DNA of 23,916 bases from a virus: positions 1 to 23,916 of IMG/VR virus record IMGVR_UViG_3300031857_001382; one strand, given 5' to 3'. The translations under genes and the position numbers were made by a program. The notes under the pieces were generated by a model, which saw only the letters and a program-made list of their open reading frames with translations, did no database searches and was not told where the DNA came from. Positions 5,983 through 12,341 of this stretch are shown here, one piece after another (the stretch's first letter is position 1; every line of letters starts with the position of its first letter).

Positions 5983-6300
5983 ATGACAAAAGCAAACTTT
6001 GTGCAACACATTGCCGACACTCTTACAAATGGCTTTGGTGATGATGATCTAAACGCTGATGAGGAGCAGATGACAGCCTTTGACTACCTTCAAGATGCTT
6101 TAGATATTGAATACATTGTCAATGGAAAGGGTGAATATTTAGGTGCTCGTGTACTGGTGGCCTTTGGTGGGCCTAATATATGGGTTAACACTCGCACAAA
6201 CACTGTAGAAGGCCACTGGTGGGCTGACTCATGCACAGCCAAATTCACTGACAATATTGGCCTCGATGATGCTCTTGAAGAGCTTTGGAACTGCAGATAA
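5983..6300 (+). CDS. Conserved phage/plasmid-type protein of unknown function (105 aa)
   Basis: Starts after TAAGGAAACAAG. The N-terminal half is acidic (GFGDDDLNADEEQMTAFDYL). The C-terminal half has a distinctive segment, GEYLGARVLVAFGGPNIWVN then TRTNTVEGHWWADS, followed by an acidic C-terminal helix (DDALEELW). The FGGPNIWVNT...GxWW pattern is one I have seen in proteins of phages and mobile elements with no assigned function. The Trp/Gly-rich core suggests a compact beta domain. Anti-restriction or host-takeover activity is conceivable from context only. Confidence 0.78.
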   Translation: MTKANFVQHIADTLTNGFGDDDLNADEEQMTAFDYLQDALDIEYIVNGKGEYLGARVLVAFGGPNIWVNTRTNTVEGHWWADSCTAKFTDNIGLDDALEELWNCR

Positions 6301-6336
6301 TTGTCTATCAATACTATATAGGGAAACAGTAACATT

Positions 6337-6561
6337 ATGACTAATGAACAACAAGCATTTATCAAAGCATACAGGCTTTGTATGGGCAATGCACCCACGC
6401 ATGAGATTGAGTATTTCTTTGAATACAGGGACAAGGCTCAAGAGGGAAGCTTTAGAGATCAGCAACTTGTCAGGGAAGGGGCTGAATACTGGAACAGTAT
6501 CGAAGATGCTTGGGAGCTTTGGCTACAGGCTATTGAGTACACAAAGGAGACAACAGAATGA
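6337..6561 (+). CDS. Hypothetical acidic, aromatic-rich protein (74 aa)
   Basis: ATG follows GGGAAACAGTAACATT. The protein is acidic and rich in Tyr, Trp and Phe (IEYFFEYRDKAQEGSF; EDAWELWLQAIEY) and appears all-helical. The C-terminus KETTE is encoded by the ribosome-binding leader of the next gene (AAAGGAGACAACAGA), whose ATG overlaps this stop. Acidic helical proteins of this size in early phage regions often bind host enzymes or mimic DNA, but there is no specific evidence for that here. Confidence 0.72.
   Translation: MTNEQQAFIKAYRLCMGNAPTHEIEYFFEYRDKAQEGSFRDQQLVREGAEYWNSIEDAWELWLQAIEYTKETTE
6543..6557 (+). promoter_or_regulatory. Stereotyped early ribosome-binding leader AAGGARMCAACA
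   Basis: AAAGGAGACAACAGA precedes the ATG at 6558. Nearly the same leader recurs at 6800-6814 (AAAGGAAACAACAGA), 6961-6975 (AAAGGAACCAACACA), 7313-7328, 5581-5590, 5971-5982 and 5061-5075. When it lies inside the upstream gene it encodes the C-terminal residues KE(T/P)T. It decides several starts, notably 6976. Confidence 0.6.
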
Positions 6562-6818
6562 CCTATAAAGCACGTATGAGAGACGACCTAGCAGAGGAGG
6601 GCTTCTCTGTCCCTGCCTCACGCACCTTTAGCAATTACGACACGCTAGACGATGACCTGTATATCAGTGCAAAGGAACTGGAAGGGGCAACACAGGGCAA
6701 TGACCCTGCAGACCCTGACGATCACCCATTCTGCTATTTGCAATTAAAGGATGGACGGTCACTGTACTTTGTAAGTGTAGACTTAGACTTTGAAGATATA
6801 AAGGAAACAACAGAATGA
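6558..6818 (+). CDS. Hypothetical acidic protein (86 aa)
   Basis: ATG overlaps the previous TGA and follows AAAGGAGACAACAGA. The N-terminus is charged (MTYKARMRDDLAEEG); the middle is very acidic (NYDTLDDDLYISAKELEGAT; NDPADPDDHPFCYLQL), and a beta-like C-terminus (GRSLYFVSVDLDFED) follows. It again ends KETTE because its last codons form the next gene's leader. No family recognised. The strongly negative charge is compatible with DNA mimicry, but the sequence does not prove it. Confidence 0.72.
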   Translation: MTYKARMRDDLAEEGFSVPASRTFSNYDTLDDDLYISAKELEGATQGNDPADPDDHPFCYLQLKDGRSLYFVSVDLDFEDIKETTE

Positions 6819-6979
6819 ATACTAAACTACTAAAACACTCACGTGAGCTTTTCAAGTCTTATGACGTACCGGAACACGTGCGACGAAGTTATAGGCTTAA
6901 ATGGGTGAGATCAATCAGAAACCTAGGTGATAAGTGGCTATTTGCCAACTATGTAGAACGAAAGGAACCAACACAATGA
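6815..6979 (+). CDS. Hypothetical basic protein (54 aa)
   Basis: ATG at 6815 overlaps the TGA of the 86-aa gene after AAAGGAAACAACAGA. The 54-residue product (MNTKLLKHSRELFKSYDVPE, then HVRRSYRLKWVRSIRNLG) is strongly basic and helical, contrasting with its acidic neighbours. The arrangement could fit a small nucleic-acid-binding protein. Its last residues KEPTQ come from the next gene's leader. Coupling on both sides supports it as genuine. Confidence 0.68.
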   Translation: MNTKLLKHSRELFKSYDVPEHVRRSYRLKWVRSIRNLGDKWLFANYVERKEPTQ

Positions 6980-7224
6980 CTATCGACACAATAACCTTTC
7001 ATTTTGTAGGTGAATTAGAAGATTCAGGGGCTATCGTTACTGTTCAATGTCAGATTGACGAAGATGGTGACTGCAGGGACTTGGACATGGTGTTCTATAA
7101 AGGCTTAAATGTGCTTGATGTAATCTCACATAGTCAGTGGTCAGACCTTGAATGGCAGGGATCAAAGAAATATAAAGCTGAGAGAGATACTCAGGCAGGG
7201 ATTGACTTTGAGAATAGCCTTTAA
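6976..7224 (+). CDS. Hypothetical protein (82 aa)
   Basis: A longer in-frame start exists at 6934, but the ATG at 6976 is preferred. It follows AAAGGAACCAACACA and overlaps the preceding TGA, as for its neighbours. The product begins MTIDTITFHFVGELEDSGAI and has a beta-rich acidic core (IVTVQCQIDEDGDCRDLDMV). A C-terminal region with HSQWSDLEWQGSKKYK follows. No family recognised. Followed by a short gap with the tandem TTTAAAGGGC repeat at 7221-7239. Confidence 0.7.
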   Translation: MTIDTITFHFVGELEDSGAIVTVQCQIDEDGDCRDLDMVFYKGLNVLDVISHSQWSDLEWQGSKKYKAERDTQAGIDFENSL

Positions 7225-7280
7225 AGGGCTTTAAAGGGCTGTTTTAGCCTACATTTTAACAACTTAATGGTGGAGGTGCT

Positions 7281-7478
7281 ATGATCTCAGATATTGACAT
7301 AAAAGACTGGATAAAGGAACCAAAGAAAATGAAGAATGAATACTGTTATCAGGTAAGCCCGACAATGGATATATGGGTGTATGCTTCTAGTGAAGAGGAG
7401 GCTGAAAGCATGGTCTATGAGCAGCTTGGGTATGACCCTGACATGATGGACTTGATTGAAGTCAGGGAGGATGTATGA
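7281..7478 (+). CDS. Hypothetical acidic protein (65 aa, alternative start at 7329)
   Basis: The ATG at 7281 has a good Shine-Dalgarno (GGTGGAGG). A second in-frame ATG at 7329 follows the standard local leader AAAGGAACCAAAGAAA and would give a 49-residue protein starting MKNEYCYQVSPTMDIWVYAS. The latter part (SSEEEAESMVYEQLGYDPDMMDLIEV) is an acidic helix like those of small single-domain phage proteins. Either start may be used. The first 16 residues look like the tail of an upstream gene fused in frame. Function unknown. Confidence 0.65.
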   Translation: MISDIDIKDWIKEPKKMKNEYCYQVSPTMDIWVYASSEEEAESMVYEQLGYDPDMMDLIEVREDV

Positions 7479-7714
7479 GATGCTTAGCCTGTGATCGAGC
7501 ATTGACAGACTACGAAGCCACTAGAAAACACGCAGTGACAGGTACATTCATTGACCTATGCCAGCAATGCTTTAAAGCGGTACAGGCTGACTCACATCTG
7601 CCAACAAAGGATCGTAAAGACCTTATATCTTCGGATGACATTGATGACAGTGCTGAGACTGAAGAACAGGATGACTGTCACGTTAGCGACACCAACACTG
7701 AAGGAGAGCATTGA
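7475..7714 (+). CDS. Small zinc-finger-like protein (79 aa)
   Basis: ATG overlaps the previous TGA with AGGGAGGATGT upstream. The N-terminal half has two CxxC pairs: CLAC near residues 3-6 and CQQC near 29-32, separated by ALTDYEATRKHAVTGTFIDL, a typical zinc-ribbon spacing. The C-terminal half is a disordered acidic tail (SSDDIDDSAETEEQDD). The MRCxxCDxALxDYEATRK opening is a pattern I recall from T7-like phage proteins of unknown function. It may bind nucleic acid or a host polymerase component. Confidence 0.78.
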   Translation: MRCLACDRALTDYEATRKHAVTGTFIDLCQQCFKAVQADSHLPTKDRKDLISSDDIDDSAETEEQDDCHVSDTNTEGEH

Positions 7715-7739
7715 CAAACTGTACAAAGTGTGCTACCCT
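7711..7739 (+). promoter_or_regulatory. Possible sigma-70 promoter for the replication genes
   Basis: TTGACA (7711-7716) is followed by a 17-base spacer and TACCCT (7734-7739), preceded by TGC so it has an extended -10. The hexamer keeps only the most conserved bases of TATAAT. It lies at the end of the zinc-finger gene, before the gap at 7715-7865, where a second promoter for the middle genes would be expected. Confidence 0.4.
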
Positions 7740-7794
7740 AACTTTAAAGATACTACAAAGTATCTAGGATGATTCATAGAAGTTAAATACACTA

Positions 7795-7824
7795 TATAAG
7801 TATTATTTAAGTAATATACTTATA
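7795..7824. repeat. AT-rich inverted repeat in the 7715-7865 gap
   Basis: TATAAGTAT (7795-7803) and ATACTTATA (7816-7824) are perfect 9-bp inverted arms around a 12-base centre that itself contains ATT...AAT dyads. No T-tract or GC stem is present, so it is not a standard terminator. The 151-bp gap around it holds no other gene. It could be an operator or a minor unwinding site. Confidence 0.4.
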
Positions 7825-7865
7825 AAGACTTTAAAGTAGACAACAACCCTTGAAAGGATAATTTT

Positions 7866-8069
7866 ATGTCTATAGAAATGATGAATGATGATGACTTTGA
7901 CATGGACTTGGTACAGTATGAATGCTGGTATTGGTCTGTCATTGACAGTATGGCTGAATTAGTTATGAACAATGGTCGTGATAAGGTTATGTCTCATGTT
8001 GCTGAGGCAGTCTTGAACAAGGCTCATAACGGTCACGTAGCGGCTCAGGAAGACCCCTTCGCATGGTGA
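7866..8069 (+). CDS. Hypothetical acidic protein (67 aa)
   Basis: ATG follows GAAAGGATAATTTT. The 67-residue product is acidic at its N-terminus (MSIEMMNDDDFDMDLVQYE), then has an aromatic CWYWSVIDSMAELV stretch and a helix with DKVMSHVAEAVLNKAHNG. No transmembrane segment or recognised family. It is the first gene after the gap with a possible promoter, and leads into a coupled run that ends in the primase-helicase. Confidence 0.7.
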   Translation: MSIEMMNDDDFDMDLVQYECWYWSVIDSMAELVMNNGRDKVMSHVAEAVLNKAHNGHVAAQEDPFAW

Positions 8070-8122
8070 TGGCTATATTTGTCTTCATCGTAACTTTAAT
8101 TAAACTGGTACTAAGTAAATGA
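8069..8122 (+). CDS. Possible 17-aa hydrophobic micropeptide
   Basis: MAIFVFIVTLIKLVLSK is encoded from an ATG that overlaps the upstream TGA by one base (TGATG), and its TGA overlaps the next start (ATGA at 8119). It exactly fills the gap between two genes and reads as a single hydrophobic helix with a positive end. Translational coupling on both sides favours a real coding region. Its very small size makes it uncertain. Confidence 0.4.
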   Translation: MAIFVFIVTLIKLVLSK

Positions 8123-8334
8123 CTATTGATGAGAATAAACCTTGGCCTTTCCCGTCACACTTTGGTGACACTGCTGAAGATGATAAGTTAAAGGCTGATT
8201 GTCTAGCCCTGCTGGAGAACTTTACAGCCTTCCAGCTTCGAGGTGAAATTTACTATGGCTACCTCGATGTGAGAGCATTGAAGGTCATTGAAGAACTACG
8301 TAAGGACAGGGATGAAACTCAATCTAGTACCTGA
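8119..8334 (+). CDS. Hypothetical protein (71 aa)
   Basis: Starts MTIDENKPWPFPSHFGDTAE, with a Pro/Trp-rich beginning, then a helical body (DDKLKADCLALLENFTAF) and a charged end (VIEELRKDRDETQ). The last 23 bases overlap the primase-helicase start, whose ribosome-binding site (AAGGACAGGG) lies inside this gene. No family recognised. The tight link to the primase-helicase suggests co-expression with replication. Confidence 0.72.
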   Translation: MTIDENKPWPFPSHFGDTAEDDKLKADCLALLENFTAFQLRGEIYYGYLDVRALKVIEELRKDRDETQSST

Positions 8335-9916
8335 GTCAAAGCTTATCAAGCATATTGCCTGTGATGCCTGTGGTAGCTCAGATGCCAATGGCTTGTATGA
8401 CGATGACCACACCTACTGCTTTTCATGCCACACCTATGCCCATGGACAAGATGTAGCACCTAGAGTGGCTGTGCCACAAAGAAAGACCCAGATGTTAGAC
8501 ATCAAAGGAACCATTAAAGCGATACCTGACAGAGGTATTACCCAGCAAACCTGTGAGAAATATGGAGTTACACAAGAGAATGGACAACACTTTTATCCTT
8601 ACACTGACGATGCCGGAACAACAGTTGCAGCAAAACTTAGAAGAGTGGCAGACAAAACTTTCAGCATTCTTGGAACATTCACGAATGCTAGGCTTTTCGG
8701 ACAGCAGCTCTTTCACGCTGGTGGCAAAGCAGTCACCATCACTGAGGGAGAACTTGACGCTCTAGCAGCTTTTCAGATGAATGGTAGCCTCTACCCTGTG
8801 GTGTCAGTCAGGAACGGTGCACAGGCTGCTTTAAAGGACTGCAAGACACAGTATGAGTGGCTTAACTCCTTTGACAGTATTGTCATCTGCTTTGATGCTG
8901 ATGAGCCGGGTAAGAAAGCTTCTAAAGAGGTAGCTGAACTGTTTGGTCAGAAGGCTAAGATTGTGAAGCATTTGAGTGGCTACAAAGATGCCTGTGACTA
9001 CTTGATTGCAGGTGCTACCAAAGAGTTTGTGAATGAGTGGTGGAGAGCTGAGGTGTACATCCCAGACGGGATTATTAATGCTGCATCACTGTGGGAAGAA
9101 GTGATTAAACCTGAGGCTAAGGCTGAGGCTATGTACCCTTGGAAGGGCTTGAATAAGCTCCTCTATGGTATGCGTCCATCGGAGTTAATCACAGTCACAG
9201 CAGGTAGTGGACTAGGTAAGAGTCAATTTCTGCGAGAGATATTGTTCAATATACTGAACACTACCAAGTGGAATGTTGGAGGGTTATTCCTTGAAGAGTC
9301 CACTCGAAAGACAGCTAGAAGCATTATGTCGTTACACGCTAACAAGCTTCTGCACTTACCTGACACACCAACAACTGAGAAGGAACTTAAAGATGCTTTC
9401 GATGCAACACTTGGTACTAATCGTGTGTATCTCTTTGACCATTTCGGTAGCAGTGACGTTGACAACATTGCCAACAGAATCCGATACATGGCTAAAGCTT
9501 GCGATTGCAGGGTTATCTTTCTTGACCACATCAGTATTGTTATATCTGGTCAAGACAATGGAGATGAGCGTAAGGCTATTGATAACATGATGACGAAGCT
9601 TCGTACACTGGTTCAAGAGCTGGAGATTACCTTGATCTGTGTCAGTCACCTTCGTAGACTGCAAGGGAACCAAGGGCACGAAGATGGAGGCAGTGTGTCA
9701 TTGTCTCAGCTCAGAGGCTCAGGTGCTATTGCTCAGCTGAGTGATGCTGTGATTACCTTGGAGCGTAATAGCATGGCAGCAGATGACAATGAACGTCACA
9801 TGACTAAGGTGGCTGTGGCTAAGAATCGTTACAATGGCTACACAGGCCCAGCTTGTGTGCTGAAGTATGACATGAATACTGGACGTATGGTTGAAGTGCA
9901 AGAGGAGATATTATGA
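8312..9916 (+). CDS. Bifunctional DNA primase-helicase (T7 gp4 type)
   Basis: The 534-residue product unwinds the fork 5' to 3' as a hexamer and primes the lagging strand. The ATG at 8312, after AAGGACAGGG, is preferred over an upstream TTG. Domains in order: a zinc-binding primase domain with C17-x2-C20 and C36-x2-C39; a TOPRIM fold with Glu145 (ITEGELDA) and Asp195/Asp197 (FDADEPG); a RecA-like helicase with Walker A GSGLGKS (298-304), catalytic Glu near 329-330 (GLFLEES) and Walker B VIFLDH (Asp405). The downstream SVSLSQLRGSGAIAQLSD segment is typical of DnaB-family helicases. Length is close to T7 gp4 (566 aa). It works with the polymerase and SSB-like protein encoded downstream. Confidence 0.95.
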   Translation: MKLNLVPESKLIKHIACDACGSSDANGLYDDDHTYCFSCHTYAHGQDVAPRVAVPQRKTQMLDIKGTIKAIPDRGITQQTCEKYGVTQENGQHFYPYTDDAGTTVAAKLRRVADKTFSILGTFTNARLFGQQLFHAGGKAVTITEGELDALAAFQMNGSLYPVVSVRNGAQAALKDCKTQYEWLNSFDSIVICFDADEPGKKASKEVAELFGQKAKIVKHLSGYKDACDYLIAGATKEFVNEWWRAEVYIPDGIINAASLWEEVIKPEAKAEAMYPWKGLNKLLYGMRPSELITVTAGSGLGKSQFLREILFNILNTTKWNVGGLFLEESTRKTARSIMSLHANKLLHLPDTPTTEKELKDAFDATLGTNRVYLFDHFGSSDVDNIANRIRYMAKACDCRVIFLDHISIVISGQDNGDERKAIDNMMTKLRTLVQELEITLICVSHLRRLQGNQGHEDGGSVSLSQLRGSGAIAQLSDAVITLERNSMAADDNERHMTKVAVAKNRYNGYTGPACVLKYDMNTGRMVEVQEEIL

Positions 9917-10059
9917 GTGCATGGTTAATTGCTGTAGTTGGAGTGGTTTACACTATCGTAGCCATTGACTTGATCGTCAAAGGGAATATTGGTCTGGGTA
10001 TAGCCTTTGTAGGTTATGCACTGGGTAACGTGGGGCTGTACATGGAGGCTGCAAAATGA
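9913..10059 (+). CDS. Small two-pass membrane protein (48 aa)
   Basis: ATG overlaps the primase-helicase TGA (ATGA). The 48 residues form two hydrophobic segments, about 3-21 (AWLIAVVGVVYTIVAIDL) and 27-44 (IGLGIAFVGYALGNVGLY), with a short VKGN turn. I recall small membrane proteins of similar form next to replication genes in T7-like phages, without a known function. The stop overlaps the next start. Confidence 0.68.
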   Translation: MSAWLIAVVGVVYTIVAIDLIVKGNIGLGIAFVGYALGNVGLYMEAAK

Positions 10060-10331
10060 GTAAGTGGGTTGAAGGAATGATTGCTAGAGGTGTATCACCT
10101 GAAGTCATTGAACAACGGATTGCACAGAGGAAACGCAATACTCGTGAGTGGGCTGAGAAGAACAGGGAAAGAAAGTATGCACACAAACGAGCATACAAAG
10201 CAAGGCTTAAGAAAGCAAACACTCAGAGTGGTTATGAGGGTGTGATAATTAAGTCAGCTTATCACCCTAACTGGAAAGAAGTTCCTGTGTATCATTGTCC
10301 TGAACTAACGTATAGAGGAAAACATGATTGA
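10056..10331 (+). CDS. Highly basic helical protein (91 aa)
   Basis: ATG overlaps the previous stop. Residues 17-55 are a long helix dense in Arg, Lys and Glu (EVIEQRIAQRKRNTREWAEK, NRERKYAHKRAYKARLKKA), followed by a less charged end (YHPNWKEVPVYHC). The single-helix basic pattern suggests DNA or RNA binding, perhaps in the replisome, since it sits between the primase-helicase and the polymerase. No family recognised. Confidence 0.7.
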   Translation: MSKWVEGMIARGVSPEVIEQRIAQRKRNTREWAEKNRERKYAHKRAYKARLKKANTQSGYEGVIIKSAYHPNWKEVPVYHCPELTYRGKHD

Positions 10332-10506
10332 CGTAGACACGATAGCTGGTAGAATGCTTGACTTGGAGACTAAGTACTATGAAATGCAGGATAAGTATCA
10401 GTTACTCATTCACCACTATGAAGACTTGAAAGCGGAATATGAAGCGTATCGTATTGGACATAGAGACAACCTTAGATCACAACACGATTTGGATGGTGGT
10501 AACTAA
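10324..10506 (+). CDS. Hypothetical coiled-coil protein (60 aa), overlapping the polymerase start
   Basis: ATG follows TATAGAGGAAAAC. The product is a predicted coiled coil (MLDLETKYYEMQDKYQLLIH, then HYEDLKAEYEAYRIGHRDNL). Its last 68 bases are also the first codons of the DNA polymerase in another frame. Function unknown; the overlap may couple its translation to that of the polymerase. Its coding status is supported by the ribosome-binding site and the continuous gene chain. Confidence 0.62.
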   Translation: MIDVDTIAGRMLDLETKYYEMQDKYQLLIHHYEDLKAEYEAYRIGHRDNLRSQHDLDGGN

Positions 10507-12154
10507 GGACATTGACAGTGGAGAAGTGAACGTATGGAAAGCAGCAGACAGCCTCGTGGAGTATTTAAAGGACGTTACATTGATAGTAGCCCACAACGGG
10601 ATAAGCTTCGATTTCTCGATACTCAACAGGCTTTGGAGTACGAAGATTCGCTTGAACCAAGTGTTCGATACACTGATAGCCTCAAGACTGCTAGATCCCT
10701 CAGTAGAGAACGGTCACAGCTTAGACGCTTGGGGCGAGAGATTGAAGGTGAAGAAGGTTAACTACAAAGGAGTGTGGCAATGGTTAATGGACAAACGAGA
10801 GGAGTACAAGGGTGAGTGCTTTGATGTTCCTCACATGGGTCTTCTTGAGCATTATTGCATTAGGGACGTTGAGGTCACTTGCAATCTTTATAAGCATCTT
10901 ACTGATGAATTCACTAAGAAGGACTTTTCACAAGAAAGCCTTACTCTTGAACATAAGGTAGCATCTATCATTGCTGAACAGGAACGTCATGGATTCAAAC
11001 TCGATCAAGCCTATACAACCTGTTTACTTGCTGACATCAAGGGAAAGATGGCAGGAATCTATGAACAGATGCAAGAGAGATGGCCTCCAGTCATCACACA
11101 AAGGTTCCACAAAACCAGTGGAAAGCCCATTAAAGACTGCATTGATACTTTCAATCCCGGAAGTAGAAAGCAAATTGGAGAGAAACTGATGGAGCTAGGA
11201 TGGAAGCCTAAGGTGTTCACTGAGAAGGGTCAGGCTATTGTCGATGAGTCTGTACTTGCTAAGGTTCCTCTACCTGAGGCTCAGATGATTGCTGAATACT
11301 TGATGCTGCAGAAACGAGTAGCTCAGATTGAAAGCTGGCTAGAGGCTGTGGGTAAGGACGGTAGAGTTCACGGTAAGGTAATAACGAATGGAGCTGTAAC
11401 TGGTAGGATGACACACAGTAGTCCTAACATGGCACAGATTCCTAATGCTGGAAGTATTTATGGCCCAGAGTGCAGAGAATGTTGGACTGTGGAAGCAGGT
11501 AACGTATTGGTTGGTTGCGACGCTAGTGGCCTTGAGCTTCGTATGCTTGCACATTATATGAAAGATGAAGATTATGTTAAAACGGTCACTGAAGGATCAT
11601 CAAAGGATGGAACTGATGTTCACACGCAGAACCAGAAAGCTGCAGGTTTACAGACAAGGGATCAAGCGAAGACATTTATTTACGCATTCCTATACGGTGC
11701 AGGGCCAGCTAAGATTGGCTCCATTGTCGGTGGTAATTCTAAAGCGGGACAGAAACTTATCGATGCCTTTCTTACGAACACACCAGCCTTACAACGTCTT
11801 AGAAGTACGGTTAGCAGATATGCGGGTAAGGGCTTTGTACCGGGGCTTGATGGTCGTAAGATATGGGTACGCTCGGAACACGCAGCTCTTAATTCCCTCC
11901 TTCAAGGTGCAGGTGCAATCGTAATGAAGAAAGCTTTAGTACTATTTTATGATAAGACTAAGGCTAACAAGTGGCCTGTGAAGCTAGTAGCTAATGTCCA
12001 TGATGAATTTCAACTTGAAGTTCCTAAGATATATGCTACAATAGTAGGTGAGGCTGCAAAGCAAAGTATCGTTGAAGCTGGTGAACACTTTAAGCTTCGT
12101 TGTCCATTAGACGGGGAGTTTAAAATTGGTAACAACTGGCGTGAAACACATTGA
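10439..12154 (+). CDS. T7-type family A DNA polymerase, compact form
   Basis: This 571-residue polymerase carries both proofreading and synthesis domains. Exonuclease motifs are ExoI D7-x-E9, ExoII NGISFD (Asp58) and ExoIII YCIRDV (Asp143). Polymerase motif A is DASGLELR (Asp361); motif B runs from Lys411 to Tyr419-Gly420 with Tyr415 at the E. coli 762 position; motif C is HDE (521-523). As in T7 polymerase, it ends in His. It is about 130 residues shorter than T7 gp5 (704 aa). Most of the difference lies where T7 has its thioredoxin-binding insert: here only a short stretch (about 220-237) separates the helical region from FNPGSRKQI. It replicates the phage genome. Confidence 0.95.
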   Translation: MKRIVLDIETTLDHNTIWMVVTKDIDSGEVNVWKAADSLVEYLKDVTLIVAHNGISFDFSILNRLWSTKIRLNQVFDTLIASRLLDPSVENGHSLDAWGERLKVKKVNYKGVWQWLMDKREEYKGECFDVPHMGLLEHYCIRDVEVTCNLYKHLTDEFTKKDFSQESLTLEHKVASIIAEQERHGFKLDQAYTTCLLADIKGKMAGIYEQMQERWPPVITQRFHKTSGKPIKDCIDTFNPGSRKQIGEKLMELGWKPKVFTEKGQAIVDESVLAKVPLPEAQMIAEYLMLQKRVAQIESWLEAVGKDGRVHGKVITNGAVTGRMTHSSPNMAQIPNAGSIYGPECRECWTVEAGNVLVGCDASGLELRMLAHYMKDEDYVKTVTEGSSKDGTDVHTQNQKAAGLQTRDQAKTFIYAFLYGAGPAKIGSIVGGNSKAGQKLIDAFLTNTPALQRLRSTVSRYAGKGFVPGLDGRKIWVRSEHAALNSLLQGAGAIVMKKALVLFYDKTKANKWPVKLVANVHDEFQLEVPKIYATIVGEAAKQSIVEAGEHFKLRCPLDGEFKIGNNWRETH

Positions 12155-12317
12155 CAAGAATCAGATTCTATTTAGTGTTGAAGGGGAAACTTTCAAGATT
12201 AAGATAGGAGAGGATCTAGACCTTGAAGAGGTGTACACTGTGCTCTTATCAGCACTTGTGCACTTAGAAGATCTAGCATCGGGTAATACAGCTCACCCGT
12301 CCCAAGAGCTGCATTGA
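12126..12317 (+). CDS. Hypothetical protein (63 aa; GTG at 12141 also possible)
   Basis: Two starts are possible. The TTG at 12126 has GGGGAG seven bases upstream, while the GTG at 12141 gives VKHIDKNQILFSVEGETFKI and a shorter overlap with the polymerase. The product has a small beta hairpin (ILFSVEGETFKIKIGE) and a leucine-rich helix (LEEVYTVLLSALVHLEDLA). No family is recognised. It sits between the polymerase and the SSB-like gene. Confidence 0.6.
   Translation: MVTTGVKHIDKNQILFSVEGETFKIKIGEDLDLEEVYTVLLSALVHLEDLASGNTAHPSQELH
12151..12178 (+). promoter_or_regulatory. Weak internal promoter candidate with palindromic spacer
   Basis: TTGACA (12151-12156) is followed after 16 bases by TAGTGT (12173-12178). 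The perfect palindrome AGAATC-A-GATTCT (12157-12169) fills most of the spacer, where a repressor could act. The -10 match is poor and the site lies inside a gene, so it is only a candidate. Confidence 0.25.
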
Positions 12318-12341
12318 TAGTAGAAACTAAAGGAAAATGAA

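Noticed and set aside
6090-6465. Minus-strand open frames of 114 and 78 aa
   Set aside because: They are antisense to two well-packed plus-strand genes with good ribosome sites and have no promoter or neighbours on that strand.
6344-6568. Second plus-strand 74-aa frame
   Set aside because: It overlaps the 6337-6561 gene almost fully. The latter has the leader and the coupled stop/start junction.
7221-7239. TTTAAAGGGC tandem repeat as an intrinsic terminator
   Set aside because: The possible stem is only about four pairs (GGCT/AGCC) and there is no proper T-tract.
10534-10761. 75-aa Arg/Ser-rich open frame
   Set aside because: Entirely inside the polymerase exonuclease domain in another frame, with no ribosome-binding site.
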